NCBI RefSeq assembly: GCF_036541335.1
Contig: NZ_JAZHBO010000001.1
Location: 992,001-1,056,000 of the forward strand
Direction: 5' to 3'
Origin: Aquilutibacter rugosus
GTDB lineage: Bacteria; Pseudomonadota; Gammaproteobacteria; Xanthomonadales; Xanthomonadaceae
DNA: 64,000 nt
In this document: one piece after another, positions 35,853-44,420 of the stretch
How the letters are laid out: each line of letters begins with the position of its first letter
Position numbering within the stretch: position 1 is the stretch's first letter
The notes under the pieces: generated by a model
The model's input: only the letters and a program-made list of their open reading frames with translations
Databases searched by the model: none
Told to the model about the DNA's origin: nothing
Made by a program: the position numbers and the translations under genes

Positions 35853-36242
35853 ATGAATGACATCCCTAACGATCTGAAATTTCTTAAGTCCCACGAGTGG
35901 GCACGTGTTGAAGAAGGCAACAAGGCCACCGTCGGCATCTCCGACCATGCGCAGGAACTGCTGGGCGATCTGGTCTATGTCGAACTGCCTTCGATCGGTG
36001 ACGAAGTGCAAGCCGGCACTGCCTGTGCCGTTGTCGAGTCGGTCAAGGCCGCATCCGATGTCTACGCTCCGGTTTCCGGCACTGTGGTTGCAGTGAACGA
36101 AGCCCTGTCGGACAAGCCGGAAACGATCAACGAAGATGCATTCGGTGAAGGCTGGCTGTTTACTGTCGAATTGAGCGACAAGGAACAGATCAACGATCTG
36201 CTTGATGCCGATGCTTATGCCGAATCGGTTGCGAACGACTGA
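35853..36242 (+). CDS. gcvH: Glycine cleavage system H protein
   Basis: Lipoyl carrier that shuttles the aminomethyl group between the P, T and L proteins. 129 residues. LKFLKSHEWARVEEG and GISDHAQELLGDLVYVELP are typical, and the lipoylated lysine is in VESVKAASDVYAP. CGGAG lies before the ATG. It may have its own promoter, since TAAACT occurs about 60 bases upstream. A strong terminator follows. Confidence 0.98.
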   Translation: MNDIPNDLKFLKSHEWARVEEGNKATVGISDHAQELLGDLVYVELPSIGDEVQAGTACAVVESVKAASDVYAPVSGTVVAVNEALSDKPETINEDAFGEGWLFTVELSDKEQINDLLDADAYAESVAND

Positions 36243-36274
36243 TACGTGTTGCAGAGAAATCCGTCGTGAGACAC

Positions 36275-36304
36275 AACGACCGCAGCGATGCGGTCGTTTT
36301 TTTT
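36275..36304 (+). terminator. Terminator after gcvH
   Basis: AACGACCGCA and TGCGGTCGTT form a perfect ten-base-pair stem with a GCGA loop, followed by six more Ts. Confidence 0.93.
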
Positions 36305-36647
36305 GTCACTCAGCCTGCTCATCGTGACGCGTTGCGACGTCCGAAAAGTTTGCGCAAATCGAACGCAAACAAGTCGAATCGGGTTTCTTTGATGCGGCGC
36401 GTAAAAAAAATTTTCAGCGGGCGTTTGGGTTCGCTGTACGCCGTAGCGAGTGTGTGTCCTGTTAAGTGCATGCGGGACGCAAGCTGCATTGCGTAAACCT
36501 AATGCAGGAAAACTATCTGTAAAAATAGGATCGAAATGATTTTTTCAGTTGCCTCGTCGTGAATCGATCGTAGTAATCGTCAGACGACATGACGTTGCAC
36601 GGGTGTAGTCGGGCAAGTTGAGGTTCGACTCGCGCATGAAAAAAATT
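36305..36647. other. AT-richer intergenic stretch with tandem hairpins
   Basis: About 340 bases without a supported gene and poorer in G+C than the rest. Two hairpins stand side by side: 36454-36461 pairs with 36473-36480 (eight pairs, two G-U) and CTGCATT (36484-36490) pairs with AATGCAG (36501-36507). The first loop contains TGCAT, which could pair with ATGCA of the second hairpin, so alternative folds exist. A 76-residue frame at 36266-36496 begins inside the terminator region, has no ribosome site and odd composition, so I do not call it. Confidence 0.4.
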
Positions 36648-36687
36648 GTCAACAAGTGTTGACAGGGCAAATTGACGTGTTTACGTT
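36648..36687 (+). promoter_or_regulatory. Promoter of the histone-like gene with overlapping palindrome
   Basis: TTGACA (36659-36664) and TACGTT (36682-36687) are spaced 17 bases, a good sigma-70 promoter. The inverted repeat GTCAAC-aagt-GTTGAC (36648-36663) covers the -35 box, which suggests an operator. The leader to the ATG is about 90 bases. Confidence 0.65.
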
Positions 36688-36784
36688 TCGACTTAGCAGG
36701 CAACTGCTGTGATGGCAATCCCGCCATGGACAATTTTTAAATCCTGGGCAATTGATTCAATTACCTACTGACGAGGATACAAAG

Positions 36785-37117
36785 ATGGCAACTAAGAAAG
36801 TCGCTAAGAAAGCTGTAAAGAAAGCAGTCAAGAAAGCTCCGGCTAAAAAGGCTGCAAAGAAGGCAGTGAAGAAGGTCGCCAAGAAAGCAGTGAAGAAGGC
36901 TCCGGCCAAGAAAGCTGTCAAGAAGGTCGCCAAGAAAGCCGTAAAGAAGGCCGTCAAGAAGGTCGCCAAGAAAGCAGTGAAGAAGGCTCCGGCCAAGAAA
37001 GCTGCTAAGAAGGTCGCCAAGAAAGCCGTCAAGAAGGTCGCAAAGAAAGCAGTGAAGAAGGCTCCGGCCAAGAAAGCTGCCAAGAAGGCCGTCAAGAAGG
37101 CCGCACCGAAGGCGTAA
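36785..37117 (+). CDS. Histone H1-like lysine/alanine repeat protein
   Basis: A 110-residue protein built almost only of Lys, Ala, Val and Pro, with one Met and one Thr at the start. It is a run of KKAVKKVA and KKAPAKKA units; the ten-residue unit AVKKAPAKKA recurs four times. Roughly half of all residues are Lys. Similar proteins (AlgP C-terminus, Bordetella BpH1, chlamydial Hc) bind DNA non-specifically through basic helices, so a nucleoid role is likely. GAGGA lies about ten bases before the ATG at 36785. The frame is open upstream to 36752, but the repeat start and ribosome site favour 36785. Repeat number is probably variable between strains. Confidence 0.85.
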   Translation: MATKKVAKKAVKKAVKKAPAKKAAKKAVKKVAKKAVKKAPAKKAVKKVAKKAVKKAVKKVAKKAVKKAPAKKAAKKVAKKAVKKVAKKAVKKAPAKKAAKKAVKKAAPKA

Positions 37118-37228
37118 GTAATACGGGGGCTCGACTCGTTCGCGGCCCCCGACACCTTGCGAGCGCGAAAGCCCGCAAGGTCAAGCAGTAAAAAACAGAA
37201 AGTCCCGATACCGCGCTCGCGCGACTAA

Positions 37229-37265
37229 ACTCCCTTCCGACTGCCTAGGCGGAGGGGAGTTTTTT
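37229..37265 (+). terminator. Terminator after the histone-like gene
   Basis: ACTCCCTTCCG and CGGAGGGGAGT pair over eleven positions (one G-U) around a ten-base loop, followed by five more Ts. It lies 112 bases after the stop; the space between holds a second hairpin (CCTTGCG with CGCAAGG near 37155-37180) without a T-run. Confidence 0.85.
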
Positions 37266-37274
37266 ATGCGCGCC

Positions 37275-38639
37275 TTACTGACGGTTGCTGTCGACGTTGT
37301 TGCGGATGAACTCGCCCAGCGGATCGCGTTGCGCACCGGTCTGATTGCCGCTTTGCGGTACGGCATCATCGGATTCAACCTCACCGAGATTCAGTCCGTT
37401 GACGCGGACCCATGAGCGCGGCGACAGACCCAGCGCCCGATCCATCACCATAGGCATCAGGCCCGACGGCGTACCGCTTTCGCTGTTCCACAGCACCACG
37501 ATGCCAATGTCCTTGGACGGCATCATGGCAATCAGGGTGCGATAGCCCTGCACGGCGCCGCCATGGAACACCACATCGCGACCCATGTAGTTCAGTACGC
37601 GCCAACCCAGTGCGTAACCTGCCGAGTTCAGACGAGCTCGACGCCATTCGTTGGACGCGGCCTCTTTGGGTGTATTCACGACTTCGCGATGTAAGGTGTC
37701 CAACATGGAGGACGACAGCATATCCGGGCGATGGCCAAGATGCGCAATCATGTACTGCGCCATGTCGTAGACGCTGCTGTTTACACCGGCGGCGGGGCTC
37801 ACTTCGTAATAGGTGGGCTTGGGTTCGACGGCGGACCAGCCACCGTTGCGGTACACCGTAGGCACGGCCCACGCGGCGCTGCCACGCAGACCGTACAGAC
37901 CAACGCTGGAATCGTACATACCAAGCGGCTTGAGCACCCGCTGCTGAACCAGTTGGCCGTAAGGCTGGCCGGTGGTGCGGGTGAGAACATCGCCGATGAC
38001 GCTGTAGGCCACGTTCTGATAATTGAAGCACGTGCCGGGACGGCAGGTGAGCTTGACGGTGGCGAGCTTGGCGCGGGCGGCTGCAAAATCCATGCCATGT
38101 TCGATATCGCGGTCGAGCGCATTCTTAGGCAGCCCGACACGGTGACTCAAAAGATCAGCGACATCAACGCTCTCCGCTGCCGCCGGATCGATCAGATTGA
38201 ACTCGCGCACGATGGAGCGAACCGGAGTGTTCCAGCTGAGCTTGCCCTCGTTGACGACCGTGGCCGTTGTCGTGGACGCAAAGCTCTTGGACACCGATGC
38301 CAGGCGATAGACCGTATGGGCCGTTACGCCGGTGCCGCCGAACGGTTTGCTGAGACCGTAGCCGCGGGCGCTGATGATGCGGCCGTCGTGCACGATGGCC
38401 ATGGCCATGCCGGGAATCTTTCCCTGCGAGACAATCTGCTGTGCCAGTGACTCGAATTCGCGCACTTCAAAGTTCGAGGGCAGTGCTGTACCTGCGGCCG
38501 GACCGGCCTGAGCGGCGGCCAGAGCGCCTGCGCGGACCGTTAAATCCGATTGGGCGCGTATTGGAGCGGAGGGGATTACGAGGGCGGCGGTGAGCGCGGT
38601 GGACAGGACGGTAAGGCGACGGAACAAAACGGAGCTCAC
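37275..38639 (-). CDS. Secreted serine hydrolase of the beta-lactamase/EstB family
   Basis: Penicillin-binding-protein-fold hydrolase of the class C beta-lactamase-like group. The nucleophile motif SxxK is in RLASVSKSF and the YxN motif is YQN in CFNYQNVAYSV. The start is taken as GTG at 38639, which opens a signal peptide (SSVLFRRLTVLSTALTAALV, cut near IRA-QS); the frame continues to ATG 38732 but that version begins with a non-signal arginine-rich stretch. About 454 residues. It is probably a periplasmic peptidase or esterase; resistance to beta-lactams should not be assumed. Confidence 0.85.
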   Translation of the reverse strand: MSSVLFRRLTVLSTALTAALVIPSAPIRAQSDLTVRAGALAAAQAGPAAGTALPSNFEVREFESLAQQIVSQGKIPGMAMAIVHDGRIISARGYGLSKPFGGTGVTAHTVYRLASVSKSFASTTTATVVNEGKLSWNTPVRSIVREFNLIDPAAAESVDVADLLSHRVGLPKNALDRDIEHGMDFAAARAKLATVKLTCRPGTCFNYQNVAYSVIGDVLTRTTGQPYGQLVQQRVLKPLGMYDSSVGLYGLRGSAAWAVPTVYRNGGWSAVEPKPTYYEVSPAAGVNSSVYDMAQYMIAHLGHRPDMLSSSMLDTLHREVVNTPKEAASNEWRRARLNSAGYALGWRVLNYMGRDVVFHGGAVQGYRTLIAMMPSKDIGIVVLWNSESGTPSGLMPMVMDRALGLSPRSWVRVNGLNLGEVESDDAVPQSGNQTGAQRDPLGEFIRNNVDSNRQ

Positions 38640-38788
38640 TGGGCGCAGGCCTCGACGGTGTAGCGGAAATCGAAGTCCATCATAGCCCGATCTCCTATGA
38701 CGGGCACCCCCAAAGGTCACAGAAAACAGCATCTTGCTGCTGAACGGAGTACACTTCGCTCAGGTAACTGAATGGCGACGCCATCGCA

Positions 38789-40168
38789 ATGCAAACAGCA
38801 GGAACTCCGGATTCGTCCACTAAACGTGTCCATAAAGGCGAGTGGGGCGCTGCCGGCTTGTCGGCCCTGTACTTCTTTTCAGTACTTAGCGCCTATTACG
38901 TGGTGCGACCGGTTCGCGAGCAGTTTTCCGCCGCCGTTGGCTCCACCAACTTGCCGTGGTTTTATCTGGCCACCTTTATAGCGACCTTGCTGCTGACGCC
39001 GGTATTCGCATGGCTGTCGGCAAACTATCCGCGGCGCATCGTGGTGCCGGGTGTGTATGCCTTCTTCATTGCGTGCCTGCTGGGTTTTATTCCGCTGTTT
39101 AATCAGCAGGGGCTGATGACGCCCAGGGAACTGGGCACGCTGTTCTTTGTCTGGGTCAGTGTGTTCAATCTGTTTGTGGTGTCGGTGTTCTGGACCTTCA
39201 TGACTGACATATGGCGACCCGAACAGGCCAAGCGCCTATTCCCTATGATCGCTCTGGGCGGCACCATCGGCACCATCGTCGGACCGATGCTGACGCGCTC
39301 ACTGGTCAACGTTATCGGCGTGGCGCCATTGCTGGCGGTCTCGGCCCTGCTGCTGTGCGGCTCGTTTGTGTGCATCGTGCTGCTGTCACGCTGGTCCAGC
39401 GCAACGGCCACGGCAACCGAACGCGCCAGTTATGACAAGGGCGTGGGCGGCAGTATGTTTGACGGCCTCAAACAGATTTTCACTAACCCGTTTGTCGGGG
39501 GCATGGCGATCCTGATGTTGCTGGGCGATGGCATCGGCACCGTCAACTACGCACTGGTGGCCGATTACACCGGCCAGACCTTTACCGATGCGGCCGAACG
39601 CACGGCGTTTGCAGCCAATGTGGATCTGGCGACCAACTCGCTGGTGGTGATCACGCAGCTCGTGCTGACGCGTTGGATTCTGACCCGCTGGGGCATTGTG
39701 CCGGCGGTGCTGATCTGGGCCTTCGGTGCGACACTGTCGCTGCTGGCCGTAGCTCTGGTGCCCGATGCGGGCGCTGCAATCAATGGCGCCTCTTCGGCCG
39801 CGGCATCGGCGCAGCTCACCGGCGGTCTGTGGCCGTTTGTGATGAACATGCCGTGGGTTGTAATGGCCCTGGTGGTCAGTCGTGCACTGATGTACGGCAT
39901 TCTGGGGCCGGCCCGTGAGTCCATGTTCGCTGCCGTGCCGCGTAATCTGCGCTATCAGGGCAAGAACGCGGTGGATACGGCGGTGTGGCGCTTCGGCGAT
40001 CTGGCCATTTCCACCTCGATGAGCGCCATGAAGTCCATCGGCACCACCGTAGGCCAGTTTGCCGGCGTCGCAGCGGCTGCCGGTCTTGCGGCGGCTTGGG
40101 TTGGCTATCGCCTAGCCCGCAACGCCGAGCGGTCGCGCACGGATACTGATCAAGACGACAGTCAGTAA
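38789..40168 (+). CDS. MFS-fold transporter resembling ATP/ADP (NTP/NDP) translocases
   Basis: 459 residues with about twelve membrane segments. The N-terminal block LYFFSVLSAYYVVRPVREQ, followed by LPWFYLATFIATLLLTPVF, matches the COG3202-type family named after the nucleotide translocases of intracellular bacteria, which is also found in free-living xanthomonads. The start at 38789 (MQTAGTP) is tentative; an out-of-frame ATG at 38772 lies upstream. Real substrate is unknown, and nucleotide exchange is only a family label. A metallophosphoesterase gene follows after 20 bases. Confidence 0.8.
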   Translation: MQTAGTPDSSTKRVHKGEWGAAGLSALYFFSVLSAYYVVRPVREQFSAAVGSTNLPWFYLATFIATLLLTPVFAWLSANYPRRIVVPGVYAFFIACLLGFIPLFNQQGLMTPRELGTLFFVWVSVFNLFVVSVFWTFMTDIWRPEQAKRLFPMIALGGTIGTIVGPMLTRSLVNVIGVAPLLAVSALLLCGSFVCIVLLSRWSSATATATERASYDKGVGGSMFDGLKQIFTNPFVGGMAILMLLGDGIGTVNYALVADYTGQTFTDAAERTAFAANVDLATNSLVVITQLVLTRWILTRWGIVPAVLIWAFGATLSLLAVALVPDAGAAINGASSAAASAQLTGGLWPFVMNMPWVVMALVVSRALMYGILGPARESMFAAVPRNLRYQGKNAVDTAVWRFGDLAISTSMSAMKSIGTTVGQFAGVAAAAGLAAAWVGYRLARNAERSRTDTDQDDSQ

Positions 40169-40176
40169 CACCCAAG

Positions 40177-40182
40177 TACACT
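40177..40182 (+). promoter_or_regulatory. -10 box of the metallophosphoesterase gene, probable leaderless start
   Basis: TACACT ends six bases before the ATG at 40189 and no ribosome site is present, so the message may begin at the start codon. Confidence 0.4.
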
Positions 40183-40188
40183 GCGTCC

Positions 40189-41082
40189 ATGGTGAAAGAT
40201 CGGATCTTATTGCGTGGACGCCCGCTCGCTCGGGCGATCGTCCTAGGCACAATGACACTGGCCGCAGCCGCCATGGTGTACGGCGCCGTCGTTGAACCGC
40301 GCCAGCTGCACATGGTGCCGCACTCGGTGGGCGTCAACGAGTTGCCGGCGGCCTGTGAGGGTGTGCGGATCGATCTGGTATCGGATATCCACACGGGTTC
40401 GCTCAACAACGGCGTAGACAATCTCGATCGCCTGGTTGGCGACCTGAAGCGCAGTGATGCGGACGTCGTTTTGCTGGCGGGTGATTACGTCATCCTAAGT
40501 GTGCTGGGCGGAACCTATGTCAGCGGCGCTACGGTGGCGCACCATCTGCAGCCGTTGGCGCGACAGAAGCCGACCTACGCCGTACTCGGCAATCACGACT
40601 GGTGGAAGAACGGCCAGCAGATTGCACAGGATTTCCGCAAGGCCGGAATTCACATGACCGACAACCGTGCCGTCCGCATGAAAGTACGGCAATGCGAGTT
40701 CTGGCTGGTCGGTATCGGTGACAAGGACGAAGGCCACCCCGACATTGCCTTCGCGCTGGAGCAGACACGCAGTGCGCCGAACTTGCCGAAGATTGCGTTG
40801 ACTCACAATCCGGAGCTGTTCGAGCAGATTCCTGAAGAGGTCGGACTGACCTTGGCCGGTCATACCCACGGCGGTCAGATTCATGTTCCGATTGGGGGCT
40901 ATCCCGCCTTCTGGTTCAAGCCCAAAGCCGAATCGACTTTTGTCGATGGCCTATACAGAGAACCCGACGGTCGCGCGTTGTTCGTAACGCGCGGCGTCGG
41001 GACTTCGATTGTGTCGTTGCGATTTGGCGTGCCGCCGGAAGTGTCGCAACTGACACTCCGGCGGGCAACGCAAGCCCGTTAG
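40189..41082 (+). CDS. Calcineurin-like metallophosphoesterase (YkuE-like)
   Basis: 297 residues. A membrane segment at about 14-34 (ARAIVLGTMTLAAAAMVYG) anchors the protein with its catalytic domain outside the cytoplasm. All metal-binding motifs are present in order: LVSDIHTG, LLAGDYV, LGNHDWW, LTHNPE and LAGHTHGGQ. Relatives include UDP-2,3-diacylglucosamine and YkuE-type phosphodiesterases; the substrate is unknown. The gene closely follows the nucleotide-exchange-like transporter and its end overlaps fadE (minus) by four bases. Confidence 0.92.
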   Translation: MVKDRILLRGRPLARAIVLGTMTLAAAAMVYGAVVEPRQLHMVPHSVGVNELPAACEGVRIDLVSDIHTGSLNNGVDNLDRLVGDLKRSDADVVLLAGDYVILSVLGGTYVSGATVAHHLQPLARQKPTYAVLGNHDWWKNGQQIAQDFRKAGIHMTDNRAVRMKVRQCEFWLVGIGDKDEGHPDIAFALEQTRSAPNLPKIALTHNPELFEQIPEEVGLTLAGHTHGGQIHVPIGGYPAFWFKPKAESTFVDGLYREPDGRALFVTRGVGTSIVSLRFGVPPEVSQLTLRRATQAR

Positions 41083-43613
41083 GCGATATTGCGGCCGATA
41101 TCGGTATCCGTAGCCGGCGACGACAGCATGGGGTTGCTGTCGTTAGCCGCGGCCTGCGAATTCAGCGCCGCAAACCGGGCATAGCCCGCCGAACGCAGTT
41201 CTTCGGTGTCGAAATCGTCCACGGCAATCGTGTCGATCGTCATTTCGCGCAGGGCACGCAGCAGATCGCGCTCTTCATCGGTGATCCAGCCTTCGCGCAC
41301 GCCTTCATCGAGCTGAGCGGCAAAGTCGAGTGCTTCGATATCGCTGTTCTTGAGCGCCTTGACGAACTTGCGTTCGACCGGCTCGGCCAGCACTACGGCT
41401 TCGAGGTAGGAAATGATGCGACCGGCCGGATTGTTGGCGTGTGGTGCGGTGTGAACTCCGCGGCTCATGCGTTCGCGCGATTCGTTGGGCGTCATCAGCA
41501 GCGATGCAGCCTTGTGCGACAGACGGTCGGACGGATATTGCGCACGACGGCCCAGCGGGAACACCAGAATCCACAGCAGGTAGCCGGCCCAGCGCACGGG
41601 GAAGTTGCGCAGGGCGTTGGACATGGCCTTTTCAATTTCAAAGCAGCTGTTGTGGAAGCTCCAGGCCAGCAGCGGCTTGTCGGCTTCCGGCGTGCCTTCG
41701 TCATGGAAACGCTTGAGTACGGCCGAAGCAATGTACAGATGGCTCAGCACGTCGCCCAGACGACCCGACAGGTTTTCCTTGAACTTGAGCTTGCCGCCGA
41801 GCAGCGACATGGAGCTGTCAGCGACCAGCGCCAGCGCCGCCGAGTAGCGGTTGAGGCGACGGAAGTAACGACGCGTGTAGGCATCGCCCGGAGCCGCGCC
41901 AAAACGTGAACCCGTCAGTGCCATCCAGAACGAACGCACGGCATTGGAAATGGCCATGCCGATGTGGCCGAACAGCGCCGCATCGAAGGTATCCAGACGC
42001 TCGCGCGGATCGGTGATCTGCGTGGCCTTCATTTCCTTGAGGACCCACGGGTGGCACAGGATGGCGCCCTGACCGAAGATCATCAGCGTGCGCGTCATGA
42101 TGTTGGCGCCTTCGACCGTGATGGCGATCGGTGCAGCTTGCCAGGCCCGGCCGAGATAGTTGCGTGGTCCGAGAATAATGCCCTTGCCGCCATGAATGTC
42201 CATGGCATCCTGACCGACCTGACGGGCCATCTCGGTGCAGTGGTACTTGGAAATGGTCGATGGCACGGCGGGCAACTCACCTCGCGTCACGGCTGCAGCG
42301 GAGGCTTCGGCCAGTGCGGAGATCGTGTAGGCGTGACCGGCAATGCGACCCAGCGCTTCTTCGACGCCTTCGAAGCGGCCAATGGACAGACCGAACTGCT
42401 TACGGATGCGGGCATACGAACCCGTCACCACGGCGGCCAGCTTGGCACCGCCCGAGGCCGTCGAAGGCAGGGTAATGGAGCGACCGATGGACAGACATTC
42501 GACCAGCATTTGCCAGCCCTTGCCGGCGAATTCCGGACCGCCGATCAGTTGCGACAGCGGGACAAACACTTCGCGACCGTGAATAGGACCGTTCTGGAAC
42601 GGCGAGTTCAGCGGGAAGTGGCGGCGACCGATGTCCACACCGGCCGTGTCACGCGGCACCAGTGCCAACGTAATACCGATGTCCTTGGTCTGACCCAGCA
42701 GACCGTCCGGATCGTACATGCGGAAGGCCAGACCGATCAGTGTCGAAACCGGGGCGAGGGTGATGTAGCGCTTATCAAAGGTCAGCTTGACGCCCAGCAC
42801 CTGTTCGCCGTTCCACTCACCACGCGTGACCACGCCGTAGTCTGGAATCGAGGTGGCATCGGAACCTGCCCACGGACCGGTCAGGCCAAAGCAGGGCACT
42901 TCACGACCGTCGGCCAGACGCGGCAGGTAATAGTCTTTCTGTTCCTTGGTGCCGTAATGCATCAGCAGTTCGGCCGGACCCAGCGAGTTCGGCACGCCGA
43001 CGGTCGAGCTCAATACGCTCGAGACCGAGGCCAGTTTCTGGATGACCTTGTGGTTAGCTAGCGCCGTAAAGCTCAGACCGCCGTATTCCTTAGGCACGAT
43101 CATGCCGAAGAACTTGTTGCGCTTGATGTAATCCCAGATCTCCGGCGACAGGTCGGCCCGGATGTGCGTGATCTCCCAGTCGTTGGTCATGCGGCAGACA
43201 TCCTCGACCGGACCATCCAGGAAGGCTTGTTCGTCGGCTGTCAGTTCCGGCTTGGGTTGCGCGAACAGCATGTCCCAGTTGGGCCTGCCGGAGAACAGCT
43301 CGCCCTCAAAGCCGACGGTGCCGGCTTCGAGCGCCACGCGTTCGGTCTCGCTGAGCGGTGGCAGAATCTTGGCAAAGATGCGCAGCGCCGGGGCCGAGAT
43401 GATGGATTTGCGCAGCGGAGCGACCAGCAGCACGACAGCTGCCAGAGCGCCGATGACCAACAAGGTCAGGGTGGTGGCGACATGGCCACCGAGCACCCAG
43501 GTTAGCGCCAGTGCGCCCAACAGGGCGATGAAATACACCGGCAAGCGCCAGCGCATATACGCGGCAAGGCCGGTAACCAATAAGGCAACAAGAAGGGGAT
43601 ACACAACGCTCAT
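41079..43613 (-). CDS. fadE: Acyl-CoA dehydrogenase FadE
   Basis: Large FAD acyl-CoA dehydrogenase that starts each round of fatty acid beta-oxidation. 844 residues, close to E. coli FadE (814). Two or three N-terminal hydrophobic segments (about 4-70) attach it to the membrane. The dehydrogenase core has CFGLTGPWAGSDATSIPDYG, IHGGKGIILGPRNYLGRAW and VEGANIMTRTLMIFGQGA. The C-terminal about 300 residues form the extra FadE domain. It is divergent from a TetR gene with a perfect palindrome between them, so fatty-acid-responsive control is likely. Confidence 0.96.
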   Translation of the reverse strand: MSVVYPLLVALLVTGLAAYMRWRLPVYFIALLGALALTWVLGGHVATTLTLLVIGALAAVVLLVAPLRKSIISAPALRIFAKILPPLSETERVALEAGTVGFEGELFSGRPNWDMLFAQPKPELTADEQAFLDGPVEDVCRMTNDWEITHIRADLSPEIWDYIKRNKFFGMIVPKEYGGLSFTALANHKVIQKLASVSSVLSSTVGVPNSLGPAELLMHYGTKEQKDYYLPRLADGREVPCFGLTGPWAGSDATSIPDYGVVTRGEWNGEQVLGVKLTFDKRYITLAPVSTLIGLAFRMYDPDGLLGQTKDIGITLALVPRDTAGVDIGRRHFPLNSPFQNGPIHGREVFVPLSQLIGGPEFAGKGWQMLVECLSIGRSITLPSTASGGAKLAAVVTGSYARIRKQFGLSIGRFEGVEEALGRIAGHAYTISALAEASAAAVTRGELPAVPSTISKYHCTEMARQVGQDAMDIHGGKGIILGPRNYLGRAWQAAPIAITVEGANIMTRTLMIFGQGAILCHPWVLKEMKATQITDPRERLDTFDAALFGHIGMAISNAVRSFWMALTGSRFGAAPGDAYTRRYFRRLNRYSAALALVADSSMSLLGGKLKFKENLSGRLGDVLSHLYIASAVLKRFHDEGTPEADKPLLAWSFHNSCFEIEKAMSNALRNFPVRWAGYLLWILVFPLGRRAQYPSDRLSHKAASLLMTPNESRERMSRGVHTAPHANNPAGRIISYLEAVVLAEPVERKFVKALKNSDIEALDFAAQLDEGVREGWITDEERDLLRALREMTIDTIAVDDFDTEELRSAGYARFAALNSQAAANDSNPMLSSPATDTDIGRNIA

Positions 43614-43651
43614 ATATAGACGACGCTCCGGCGAGGCAGGGTTTGCATGCT

Positions 43652-43671
43652 GACCATACGATACTGTATGG
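43652..43671. promoter_or_regulatory. Palindromic operator between fadE and tetR
   Basis: ACCATAC-gatact-GTATGGT is a perfect inverted repeat with seven-base arms. It lies 39 bases upstream of the fadE start and 85 bases before the tetR start, where a TetR-family dimer would control fadE and perhaps itself. A possible tetR promoter, TTCGTT-17-TATTCT (43716-43744), is downstream of the site. Confidence 0.65.
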
Positions 43672-43755
43672 TGAATACTACTAGATTAGACGAATTCTCA
43701 GGGTCCGACAACCGATTCGTTTCCCACATAAAACCGACTATTCTCTCCATTAGAC

Positions 43756-44382
43756 ATGAAGATCACGCCTCCTGCATTCGTAGTCACGCCGCCCGCCAGT
43801 GCGCCGGCTGAAACCTCTTTCCGCGGACGTCGCGTTCGCCTCTCCGCCGATGACTGGGCGCAGGCCGCGTTGGACCAGATTGCAGAGGCCGGTATTGCCT
43901 CAGTCGCAGTCGAATCCATGGCCCGCAAGCTTGGCGTCACCAAGGGCAGCTTCTATTGGCATTTCCCGTCGCGCGATGCGCTGATCGGTGCCGCGCTGTA
44001 TCGCTGGGAACAACTCGAGATGGATGCCATCTGGAAACATCTCGAGGATATCGCCGATCCTTCGAAACGGTTGCGCGAGATGATCCACATCATCGCCCAC
44101 GAGTACAAATCGCACAAAGTGTTCATTGAACTGGTCAAGGCCTTTGATCACCCGATCGTGATGCCGGTGATTGAACGCATGAGCGCGCGACGTCTGGATT
44201 ATCTGACCCGCTCCTATGAGCAGTCCGGCCTGGCACCGGCCGAGGCACGCCATCGTGCCAACCTGATTTATTCGGCGTACGTCGGTTTCATCCAGCTCAA
44301 CGCCAACCTCAAGCACATGCGTATGGATCGCGATCAGTACAACGCCTTCGTCGAGCACATCGTTGAGACCATGGCGCCGTAA
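43756..44382 (+). CDS. TetR-family transcriptional regulator
   Basis: 208 residues. A 30-residue Pro/Ala-rich lead precedes the helix-turn-helix domain (about 30-80), with the family block ESMARKLGVTKGSFYWHFPSR. The C-terminal ligand and dimer domain includes KSHKVFIELVKAFDHP. It is divergent from fadE and 38 bases before pckG on the same strand. This suggests a regulator of fatty acid oxidation that also reads into gluconeogenesis. The effector, perhaps an acyl-CoA, is inferred; it is not clearly PsrA or FadR. Confidence 0.93.
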   Translation: MKITPPAFVVTPPASAPAETSFRGRRVRLSADDWAQAALDQIAEAGIASVAVESMARKLGVTKGSFYWHFPSRDALIGAALYRWEQLEMDAIWKHLEDIADPSKRLREMIHIIAHEYKSHKVFIELVKAFDHPIVMPVIERMSARRLDYLTRSYEQSGLAPAEARHRANLIYSAYVGFIQLNANLKHMRMDRDQYNAFVEHIVETMAP

Positions 44383-44420
44383 GCTCCTCCCACCAACCGA
44401 CTGCAAAGGAACGATCCGCA

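Noticed and set aside
36266..36496. 76-codon frame in the gcvH-histone gap
   Set aside because: It begins within the terminator, lacks a ribosome site and has basic low-quality composition unlike neighbours.
37275..38639. Beta-lactam resistance enzyme
   Set aside because: SxxK and YxN motifs fit the broad serine hydrolase family; nothing shows true beta-lactamase activity.
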